Assembly: GCA_003483645.1 (NCBI GenBank)
Contig: DMYM01000222.1
Location: forward strand, 527-5,647
Direction of reading: 5' to 3'
From: Verrucomicrobiales bacterium
Lineage (GTDB): Bacteria > Verrucomicrobiota > Verrucomicrobiia > Verrucomicrobiales > Akkermansiaceae
Length of the DNA stretch: 5,121 nucleotides
Part shown: positions 1 to 5,121 of the stretch, in pieces
Layout of the letters: every line of letters starts with the position of its first letter
Position numbering within the stretch: the first letter of the stretch is position 1
Program-made: the position numbers and the translations under genes
The notes under the pieces: model-generated
Seen by the model: the letters and a program-made list of their open reading frames with translations, nothing else
Told to the model about the DNA's origin: nothing
The model's database searches: none

Positions 1-770
1 GCCCGCCAGTAGAGGGGGCAGGAGGGGCCTTCTTCCTGGAGCCACCACTTTCCTCCGTAACTCCACAACTCGGGGCGCTGGTAGCCGTCGTCCTCCACGA
101 AGGAGAGGAAGTCACGATTGGAGACCAGGGTCCTGGAGATGGCGAAGGGCTCCAGCCTGATCTCGAAGCCGGGGCGTTCGTTGTCGAAGCTGAAGTTGCT
201 GGTTGCGAGTTCGGGGGAACCGGCAGGCATCCCGATCGGATAGAGGCCACCCTCGATCTCGGCGTCTCCGGTGTTCCCCGGAGTAAAGGGCGGCGACTCG
301 CCATTACGCAGGGAGGAGGGAGCGGGATAGCCTAGGGTCTGCCGGGCCCAGAGGAGCGATTCGATGTGCATGTTCTGGTGCGCGATGCAGTAGTGGCAGA
401 GGTAATGTTCCCGGGGATCGAGGGATTCCGCCCCGAGGCGCACCCGCACTTCGTCGAGGACGCGCTGGTAGTAGTCCTGCGTGGTCCCGTGGTCGGGGAT
501 GACATCCTTCTGCCAACGGTTGCGGTGCTGGATCTCAAAGGAGTCCCAGATCTCGTCGTAGCCCGGCATGCGGGGGGCGGCCTGGCCGAGTTCCCTCAGG
601 AGGAAGTATTCGTAAAAGAAGGCGGAGTGGCCCAGCTCCCAGAGGGGCGGGTTGATTCCGCGATGATAGGGAACATCCAGTTGCTCCTCGCTCAGGTCGT
701 CGAGGAGGGCGCGGGTCCGGCGATCGGTGTTATCCAGTTCAGCACGCAGTTCTTCCTTGGCCTTCATCAT
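1..770 (-). CDS. senA: Selenoneine synthase SenA (EgtB-like), N-terminal 256 residues, cut by window edge
   Basis: Predicted cytoplasmic non-haem iron enzyme that forms the C-Se bond between hercynine and a selenosugar in selenoneine synthesis. I translated it by hand: frame open from ATG at 770 to the left edge, 256 full codons of an expected 400-450. An N-terminal DinB-like four-helix domain (about 1-170) carries the EgtB iron triad: H48 in LWELGHSAFF, then H131 and H135 in HQNMHIE (HX3HXE). From about residue 177 the formylglycine-generating-enzyme/SUMF1 fold begins (YPIGMPAGS, NERPGFEIRLEPFAISRTLVSNRDFLSFVEDDGY-type sequence at 197 onward). The C-terminal catalytic part is off the window. 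The start ATG (770-768) overlaps the TGA of the upstream gene as ATGA; a second ATG follows at once and either could be used. No Shine-Dalgarno sequence is visible, so translational coupling is likely. Sequence alone fits EgtB (ergothioneine) equally well; the SenB neighbour is the reason for the SenA call. The family is clear; the substrate is inferred from context. Confidence 0.82.
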   Translation of the reverse strand, partial: MMKAKEELRAELDNTDRRTRALLDDLSEEQLDVPYHRGINPPLWELGHSAFFYEYFLLRELGQAAPRMPGYDEIWDSFEIQHRNRWQKDVIPDHGTTQDYYQRVLDEVRVRLGAESLDPREHYLCHYCIAHQNMHIESLLWARQTLGYPAPSSLRNGESPPFTPGNTGDAEIEGGLYPIGMPAGSPELATSNFSFDNERPGFEIRLEPFAISRTLVSNRDFLSFVEDDGYQRPELWSYGGKWWLQEEGPSCPLYWR

Positions 771-1732
771 CCGGCAGAGGGAATGGGAAACAGTTCGGCG
801 AGAAAATTGCTCCAGTTCTCCTGTTCCCGTGCTGCGCTGCACTCTTCGAGGTGAAGTCGCGCGGCTTCGAGGAGTTGGGTGCAGAAGGAGGGATCGGATT
901 CGCAGCGATGGAGCAGGGCAGTGAGTGCCCCGGTTTCGCCAAAGGTGAAGAGTCCGGGATAGTCGTCCCCCAGCAGGCTGGTGGTGGCATCATTGCGAGT
1001 GGCCACGATGGGCGTATCAGCGGCGATCGCTTCGCTCAGGACACAGCCGCCTCCTTCCTGGGAGGAGGTGAGGGCAAGAAGGTCGCTGGAGGCAATGAGC
1101 TGGCCGGCGTCATCCTGTTCAAGGCTTCCCAGCCACTGGTAGCGTGGATTTTCCCTTTCCTCGCGTTCAACCTCCTCATCGAACTTCTCTTCCAGGATGG
1201 CCCCAGCGTGCAGAACCCGGAGTCTGGACCCGGGCGGAAGAAGCCGCGCGGCTTGAGCGGTGCGCATGGGGTCCTTCACTATCCGGAGATGGCTCACCAC
1301 ACAGACCGTGAAGTCGTCCTTTGCGTCATTCTTCTCCCTGAGGGATGGACGGGGAGGAGCGGAGAGGTGGATAATCCGGGTCTTGGAGCGGTAATCGCCC
1401 GGGATTCGTGCAAGGGCCTTGCCCTGCAGGATCACGATGCGGTCAGCCATCTCCAGGGAGGCGAGCGAGGTTGGAGAGAGCTCCGGATAGAGGTCGGTTC
1501 CAGTGAGCGTAACGACGGCAGGAACCTTCCCGTGGTTCCTGCGAAAGTGGGCCAGGGCTTCGTGGCTCTTTTCGGCATGGAGGGCGATGAGGAGATCGGC
1601 AGGACCTTCGTCCGCGCCCGCTGAGATCCGTAACTTGTGACCGAGAGCTGAGAGTTCGGAGGCCCACCGGTTGGCGGTGTGCGAGTTCCCGTTCGGCACG
1701 GAGGCGGACGGGGACACGATCAGGATCTCCAT
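767..1732 (-). CDS. senB: Selenosugar synthase SenB (TIGR04348-type GT-B glycosyltransferase)
   Basis: Predicted cytoplasmic enzyme of selenoneine synthesis: it joins selenophosphate-derived selenium to the sugar of a UDP-sugar, and the selenosugar then serves as donor for SenA. The 321-aa protein matches the family from memory along its length: MEILIVSPSA start (beta-strand 1 of a Rossmann fold), NGNSHTANRW at 14-23, LLIALHAEKS at 47-56, LTGTDLY at 76-82, ADRIVILQ at 96-103, HLRIVKDPMR at 148-157, NPRYQWLG at 195-202, and a nucleotide-sugar binding EX7E pair, E226 and E234, in SSQEGGGCVLSEA, then DDYPGLF at 256-262. The frame is open upstream to 1903, but the ATG at 1732 is chosen because family homology begins there; the extra 57 codons are proline-rich low-complexity sequence and run into the tRNA. 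No clear Shine-Dalgarno precedes it. Its TGA overlaps the senA start (ATGA), so the two are almost certainly one operon. Confidence 0.88.
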   Translation of the reverse strand: MEILIVSPSASVPNGNSHTANRWASELSALGHKLRISAGADEGPADLLIALHAEKSHEALAHFRRNHGKVPAVVTLTGTDLYPELSPTSLASLEMADRIVILQGKALARIPGDYRSKTRIIHLSAPPRPSLREKNDAKDDFTVCVVSHLRIVKDPMRTAQAARLLPPGSRLRVLHAGAILEEKFDEEVEREERENPRYQWLGSLEQDDAGQLIASSDLLALTSSQEGGGCVLSEAIAADTPIVATRNDATTSLLGDDYPGLFTFGETGALTALLHRCESDPSFCTQLLEAARLHLEECSAAREQENWSNFLAELFPIPSAG

Positions 1733-1788
1733 GGAGGGAGATGGTAATGCTCCCGGGGAAGGAGGCAATGGCGGAGGGCGGGTTGCCC

Positions 1789-1813
1789 GGCGAGGGGGCT
1801 GAGCGCCCTCGCC
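1789..1813 (-). other. GC-rich hairpin in the leader between tRNA-Ala and senB
   Basis: A perfect 8-bp inverted repeat (GGCGAGGG at 1789-1796, CCCTCGCC at 1806-1813) with a 9-nt loop. It lies in the 135-nt gap between the tRNA 3' end and the senB start. On the transcribed (minus) strand no U-run follows, so it is not a typical intrinsic terminator. It could be a 3' structure for tRNA processing, an attenuating leader element, or chance in GC-rich DNA. The inverted repeat is seen directly; any function is a guess. Confidence 0.4.
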
Positions 1814-1867
1814 CCGTTCCTGACTTGGCCGGGACAGGTTTTTCCCGCTGAAGGGCTGGAAGAAGAC

Positions 1868-1940
<73 letters not shown>

Positions 1941-1956
1941 GTGCCTTCGATCCAGT

Positions 1957-1979
1957 CTGCTTCGGACGAATCCGGGCAG
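1957..1979. repeat. Imperfect inverted repeat upstream of tRNA-Ala
   Basis: CTGCTTCGGA (1957-1966) and TCCGGGCAG (1971-1979) can pair around the tetraloop CGAA with one bulged T. On the minus strand, which carries the tRNA, the loop is TTCG and there is an A-C mismatch, so the fold is weaker there. It ends 16 nt before the mature tRNA 5' end, so it may sit in the precursor leader. A second short palindrome, GATCCGGCCCGGATC, lies at 1993-2007. No function can be assigned. Confidence 0.3.
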
Positions 1980-2163
1980 CTTTGCGACGCTAGATCCGGC
2001 CCGGATCAGGATCAAGCCGCATTTCCGTGGTCGGGGGGCACGGGTCAGGCAGAGGTCTGTTCAGCGAAATGAGGTGTCCGGGAGGGATGAGGATGGGAGA
2101 GATGACCATGAGGATGGCGGCATGAATTGACGAGAGGAGAGTAATTGGTTTCGGTAGGGGATC

Positions 2164-3132
2164 ATGACCACCCGGCTTGCTGCGTTCCCCTTCCTTCTCT
2201 CCTTCCTGAGCGGACTGCTTCCTGCCGCCGGGCAGTTGCAGGTCACCGAGACCGACAAGACCATCACCATTACGCGGGGCGAGGTGACGGTGCTGAAATA
2301 CCACAAGGCGGAGGTGCCTCCGCCGGAGCAGGCCGATCCGATCTACAAGCGGAGCGGGTTCATCCATCCACTCTGTGCCCCGAATGGTGAGCCGGTGACC
2401 GGGATTCATCCTGCCGATCATTTTCATCACCTCGGGCTCTGGCATGCCTGGGTGAAAACGAAGCACGGAAAGGATACGCCCGATTTCTGGAACCTGCGGG
2501 GCAGGACGGGACGGGTGCGCTATGCGAAAACGATCGGTCTCCACAAGGGTTCAGGCGAGGATCGCTCGGTTGGTTTTGCAGTGGAACAGGAGCAGGTGGC
2601 CTACAAGGGGCCGGAGAGGAAAGAGACGGTTGTTCTGAGGGAGAAGTTTGAGGTCAGGGCGGAGTTCGTGAACGGCGAGAATGTGGTGAGCTATCTCGTG
2701 GAGCAGACCAACGTGAGCAGGGAGAGCCTGATCCTCCCGGCCTATCGCTACGGAGGAGGTCTCGCCTACCGTGCGCCTCATCACTGGGACAAGACCAACA
2801 GCGACTATCTCACCTCGGAGGGACTGGACCGGACCAACAGTCACGCCACCCGGGCCAGGTGGGTGGCGATGTGGGGTGCAACCAGCAAGGGTCCGGTCAC
2901 CCTGACCGTGATGATGCATCCCGGGAATCGTGATTTTCCCCAGCGCCTGCGGACCTGGCCGCCCAGCAGCCACAATGGTGCGATTTTCTTCAACGTGGTC
3001 CCCGCCCAGGAGAAGCCGTGGGAGATCAAGCCCGGAGAGCGCATCGTGGAATCCTATCTGCTGACGGTGAGTGACGGGAAACCAGACAAGGAGAGGATCG
3101 AGAAAGGGTGGAAGGCGTGGGCGAAGAAGTGA
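2164..3132 (+). CDS. Secreted DUF6807 family protein (annotated in databases as 'PmoA family')
   Basis: A 322-aa exported protein of the DUF6807 family (PF14100). The database name 'methane oxygenase PmoA' is historical, and this is not a methane monooxygenase subunit. The signal peptide covers about residues 1-23 (MTTR, then a hydrophobic stretch to LLPAAG, likely cleaved before Q24). Family hallmarks follow in order: RSGFIHPL at 63-70; the histidine-rich HPADHFHHLGLWHAW at 82-96; YRYGGGLAYR near 195-203; LTSEG at 216-220; TRARWVAMWG at 229-238; MHPGNRDFP at 251-259; and a closing IFFNVVP...KPGE segment near 274-292. The length is normal for the family, so the gene looks complete. The start at 2164 is chosen because it gives the signal peptide; AGGGG at 2156-2160 is a rather close Shine-Dalgarno. 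The family has no proven reaction that I know of, and is common in PVC bacteria and Bacteroidota next to sugar-related genes. The following propeller gene, 119 nt downstream, is probably co-expressed. Confidence 0.85.
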   Translation: MTTRLAAFPFLLSFLSGLLPAAGQLQVTETDKTITITRGEVTVLKYHKAEVPPPEQADPIYKRSGFIHPLCAPNGEPVTGIHPADHFHHLGLWHAWVKTKHGKDTPDFWNLRGRTGRVRYAKTIGLHKGSGEDRSVGFAVEQEQVAYKGPERKETVVLREKFEVRAEFVNGENVVSYLVEQTNVSRESLILPAYRYGGGLAYRAPHHWDKTNSDYLTSEGLDRTNSHATRARWVAMWGATSKGPVTLTVMMHPGNRDFPQRLRTWPPSSHNGAIFFNVVPAQEKPWEIKPGERIVESYLLTVSDGKPDKERIEKGWKAWAKK

Positions 3133-3141
3133 GGGAGAGGT

Positions 3142-3234
3142 ATGGGTATGCAGAGCAAAGCAGTGCTTTCTGGCAGGCGGCCTTCAGCAGGCTGGTTGAA
3201 TCCCGGAGATTTTGAGAAGAGAGATCCCAAGTAG
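3142..3234 (+). CDS. Possible 30-codon small ORF between the two secreted-protein genes
   Basis: ATG at 3142 opens a 30-codon frame starting MGMQSKAVLSG and ending FEKRDPK with TAG at 3232-3234. The stop overlaps the AGGAGG Shine-Dalgarno of the next gene. GGGAGAGG at 3133-3140 sits just upstream; it is too close for the first ATG but better placed for the second (3148). There is no hydrophobic segment or recognised motif. This could be a coupling peptide or simply a chance frame in a 119-nt gap, and the second is more likely. Confidence 0.15.
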   Translation: MGMQSKAVLSGRRPSAGWLNPGDFEKRDPK

Positions 3235-3238
3235 GAGG
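3233..3238 (+). promoter_or_regulatory. Strong Shine-Dalgarno AGGAGG for the propeller gene
   Basis: A full AGGAGG lies 13 nt before the ATG at 3252. The spacing is longer than the usual 5-9 nt, but no alternative in-frame start lies between the two, and the ATG at 3252 gives a clean signal peptide. It is the only textbook ribosome binding site in the window; the other genes have weak or no Shine-Dalgarno. Confidence 0.6.
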
Positions 3239-3251
3239 ATTCGGTCCGGAT

Positions 3252-4862
3252 ATGCGTTCAACTTACAGGATTTCCATGGTTTTTGTCTGCCTCCTGGGTG
3301 GCTTCGTGCTCTTTCCCGGGGATGTGACGGCCGTGGAGGTCGGCCTCAACAAGCAGTTGTTCGTTGATGACGATGTCATCTCGAAGAAGGCGAATGTGAC
3401 CCGTGAGGCAGGCAGGGCCCGGAAGCTTGGTGTTGTGCTGAAGCCGACCCTGCCAACCGACTTCCAGGCCGGCAGGGTCCACGATGGCCCCGATGGCGGT
3501 CCGGGTTACGAGTTTGGTGAATCGACCTTCTGCTGGTTCTTTTCGCCGCACTGGGATGCCGACCGGGAGATGTTCCGGCTCTGGTACCTGGCCAGCAAGC
3601 GCAAGGGCAGTGGACTGGCTTACGCTGAATCAAAGGATGGGATCCACTGGACCAAACCGCTCATTGCAAAGGACGGGAAAAGCAACCTGGTGAACTGGGC
3701 CTCGAAGGTTCCCATTCTCAGGCACCAGAGGTCGATGGACCTCCTCGATATCGGGATGGATGGTGTCACGGTGACCATCGATCCGAGTGTGCCGACAGGT
3801 TCACCGGAAAAATACAAGGTCGCCTTTTATCCCAACATGGGCGGCAGCGATGCGAAAACCCGGCTGGGCTACTCCGCGGATGGGATTCACTGGAATCTTT
3901 ATAACAAGGGGCATCCGGTGACGGGCCGGGCGGCGGACACCAATAATCAGATCCACTGGGATCCGCTGGAAAAGCGTTACCTGCTGCATTGCCGCCAGGA
4001 CTTTGCGGCGGGAGGTGGGGTCGGGGAGTTGCGAGGAGTCCGCATCATGGAGCATACCGGGGACAATGATCTTCTCAAGCATCCCGGGTCCTGGAAGACA
4101 CTGACGAAATTCGTATTGAATGATCCTGACCGATCCATGGTCGAAGGGACGAAGATCCCGGTCTTCCAGATCCACACTTTCCCGATGTGGTATTACGAGG
4201 GGGTCTGGTTTGCGCTTACGGATGTGCTGGCGGCCACCAACAGGCCGGTGGCGGAGGGGCAGCAGGACTTCAAGACCCGTCATGACCGCGGGGTCTGGGA
4301 ATTCTACATGGCCCCCTCACGGGATGGGGTGAACTACGACTTTTCAGCGGCCGTCTACCCCCGGAAGGCCCTCATCCCGCGTGGTCCTGACGGCAGTTAT
4401 GACAAGGACTGCGTCCGGCCACCCTCGAACATCATCACCCGTGATGACGAGCACTGGATCTATTATCTCGCGACCAACGAGCGCTGGGGCGCCCGGAAAT
4501 GGGATGCCCGCCTGGCCCTGGCCAAACTTCGGCTCGACGGGTTTTTCTATCTCCAGGCCAGGGGAAAACCGGGCGTGGTAGTGACCAGGCCATTCGAGGT
4601 TGAGGGCGACAGGCTGCAGGTCAATGTTGACGCAACCAAAGGCCAGGTGCGGGTTGAGCTGTTGGACGCGCAGGGGACTCCACTGCCATTCTTTTCAGGA
4701 AAGGCAGCCAGGATCTACCGCGGGGTTGACCAGTTGCGTTTGGAGCCGGGGTGGAATGACCAGGCTGGGCTGTCTTCCCTGAAGGGCCAGCGGATCAGGC
4801 TGCGATTCCAGCTCGACAACGCGAGGCTCTACTCATTCCAGGTAATCAAGGGGCAGGAGTGA
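3252..4862 (+). CDS. Secreted five-bladed beta-propeller protein, GH32/GH43-like, with C-terminal beta-sandwich
   Basis: A 536-aa exported protein of a type abundant in Planctomycetota and Verrucomicrobiota, often called a glycosyl hydrolase-like hypothetical protein. The signal peptide is residues 1-27 (MRSTYR, hydrophobic core, VTA before V28). The mature protein opens with KQLFVDDDVI at 34-43, the usual 'FVDDYLI' opening of this group. Blade-type repeats follow: FRLWYLA at 108-114, ESKDGIHWTKP at 126-136, TIDPSVPTGSPEKYKVAFY from about 175, YSADGIHWNLY at 207-217, and PSRDGVNYDF with D358. From about residue 430 (GFFYLQA) a separate beta-rich domain runs to the end (VRVELLDAQGTPLPFF, LRLRFQLDN-like finish ending LYSFQV), resembling a carbohydrate-binding sandwich. 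It probably binds or cleaves polysaccharide or oligosaccharide outside the cytoplasm. The textbook GH32 WMNDPNG motif is absent, so enzyme activity is not assured. It lies downstream of the DUF6807 gene on the same strand. Confidence 0.78.
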   Translation: MRSTYRISMVFVCLLGGFVLFPGDVTAVEVGLNKQLFVDDDVISKKANVTREAGRARKLGVVLKPTLPTDFQAGRVHDGPDGGPGYEFGESTFCWFFSPHWDADREMFRLWYLASKRKGSGLAYAESKDGIHWTKPLIAKDGKSNLVNWASKVPILRHQRSMDLLDIGMDGVTVTIDPSVPTGSPEKYKVAFYPNMGGSDAKTRLGYSADGIHWNLYNKGHPVTGRAADTNNQIHWDPLEKRYLLHCRQDFAAGGGVGELRGVRIMEHTGDNDLLKHPGSWKTLTKFVLNDPDRSMVEGTKIPVFQIHTFPMWYYEGVWFALTDVLAATNRPVAEGQQDFKTRHDRGVWEFYMAPSRDGVNYDFSAAVYPRKALIPRGPDGSYDKDCVRPPSNIITRDDEHWIYYLATNERWGARKWDARLALAKLRLDGFFYLQARGKPGVVVTRPFEVEGDRLQVNVDATKGQVRVELLDAQGTPLPFFSGKAARIYRGVDQLRLEPGWNDQAGLSSLKGQRIRLRFQLDNARLYSFQVIKGQE

Positions 4863-4940
4863 TCCTGCCAAGACCTTAAGGGCGCTTCTTTAAGCTTTGC
4901 GCTGTTCAGGGATACGCGGTTGCTCCTGACTTCATGATGC

Positions 4941-5020
4941 TGGAGATAATTATACTGAAATATCGGGAGACATTATCGTTTTAATCAATGAATTAAAATA
5001 AAATATCGATACCATGAATT
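4941..5020. promoter_or_regulatory. AT-rich intergenic region with repeats, probable promoter/operator for the right-edge gene
   Basis: About 25% GC by hand count, against a clearly GC-rich background. It contains a perfect 7-bp inverted repeat, TTTTAAT (4979-4985) and ATTAAAA (4992-4998), around CAATGA. An 8-bp direct repeat, AAATATCG, occurs at 4958-4965 and 5001-5008, 43 bp apart (close to four helical turns). TATACT at 4951-4956 and TAGAAT at 5034-5039 are -10-like, each 5/6 to TATAAT, but neither has a good -35 at 16-18 bp. Low GC and repeats ahead of a start codon suggest a regulated promoter; that is inference. Confidence 0.35.
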
Positions 5021-5085
5021 CTCCACCCTAAGATAGAATGGATCTGCGTCGCGAGACAGCGACAGCCTCAAACACAAGTTACGCT

Positions 5086-5121
5086 ATGGCCAGTATGTAT
5101 GACTTGAAGACCCGGTTTCAG
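5086..5121 (+). CDS. Start of a gene, possibly CDP-alcohol phosphatidyltransferase (first 12 codons only)
   Basis: ATG at 5086 opens a frame of 12 codons to the right edge, reading MASMYDLKTRFQ. From memory this resembles the N-terminus of CDP-alcohol phosphatidyltransferases of the YnbA type, which begin with a short M-x-x-IY-x-LKP-x-FQ segment ahead of the first membrane helix. If correct, the protein would be an integral membrane enzyme transferring a phosphatidyl group from CDP-diacylglycerol to an alcohol. The catalytic DG(x2)AR(x8)G(x3)D motif would lie beyond the window and cannot be checked. An in-frame second ATG follows at 5095. There is no clear Shine-Dalgarno. The AT-rich region before it is its likely promoter. 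Confidence 0.42.
   Translation, partial: MASMYDLKTRFQ

Noticed and set aside
366..854. 162-codon plus-strand frame opposite senA
   Set aside because: Antisense shadow of the EgtB-like gene, whose conserved HX3HXE motif fixes the true strand.
851..1624. 257-codon open frame on the plus strand, opposite senB
   Set aside because: It is the antisense shadow of senB, with no recognisable domain; the minus-strand protein matches a known family end to end.
1741..1768. Possible promoter for senB on the minus strand (TTGCCT, 16 nt, TACCAT)
   Set aside because: Only partial matches, and the start would lie about 2 nt from the ATG. Too weak to annotate without mapping.
2127..2132. TTGACG as a -35 box for the DUF6807 gene
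   Set aside because: No acceptable -10 at 16-18 bp spacing (the sequence there is TTTCGGTAG).
1990..2544. 184-codon minus-strand frame over the intergenic region and the DUF6807 gene
   Set aside because: Overlaps the well-supported plus-strand gene and shows no family features.
2164..3132. Reading the 'PmoA' label as a methane monooxygenase subunit
   Set aside because: The protein is soluble and secreted, has no multi-pass membrane helices, and carries DUF6807 motifs; the label is a database misnomer.
3801..4283. 160-codon minus-strand frame inside the propeller gene
   Set aside because: Antisense shadow in GC-rich DNA; the plus-strand reading carries the blade motifs.
4875..4905. Possible terminator after the propeller gene
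   Set aside because: CTTAA/TTAAG and GCGC/GCGC pairings are short and mutually exclusive, with no following T-run.

Overview
The window looks like a GC-rich bacterial chromosome, most likely Verrucomicrobiota or a related PVC-group lineage. I infer this from two secreted proteins of families common there (a DUF6807/'PmoA-like' protein and a five-bladed-propeller, GH32/43-like protein), from weak Shine-Dalgarno signals at most starts, and from a tRNA gene without an encoded CCA. Only the last ~250 bases turn strongly AT-rich (about 25% GC by hand count over 4941-5020).

Left part, minus strand (1940 to 1): a tRNA-Ala(CGC) gene is followed 135 nt downstream by two translationally coupled genes that share an ATGA stop/start overlap. 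The first encodes a 321-aa GT-B enzyme that reads as the selenosugar synthase SenB (the TIGR04348 family). The second, cut by the left edge, encodes an EgtB-like DinB + formylglycine-generating-enzyme-fold protein with an intact iron-binding triad, which in this context is best called selenoneine synthase SenA. Together they would make a selenosugar from selenophosphate and a UDP-sugar, and then transfer selenium to hercynine to make selenoneine. The selenophosphate synthetase (SenC/SelD) and the hercynine-forming methyltransferase (EgtD) are not in the window.

Middle and right part, plus strand: two consecutive genes encode proteins with signal peptides, a 322-aa DUF6807 protein (2164-3132) and a 536-aa propeller protein with a C-terminal beta-sandwich (3252-4862). 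They are 119 nt apart, and a strong AGGAGG precedes the second. They probably act on extracytoplasmic carbohydrate, but no substrate can be read from the sequence.

Right end: an AT-rich intergenic region with direct and inverted repeats leads to the first 12 codons of a gene. Its N-terminus resembles that of CDP-alcohol phosphatidyltransferases of the YnbA type. No mobile element, CRISPR array or rRNA is visible. The most notable content is the predicted selenoneine pair.
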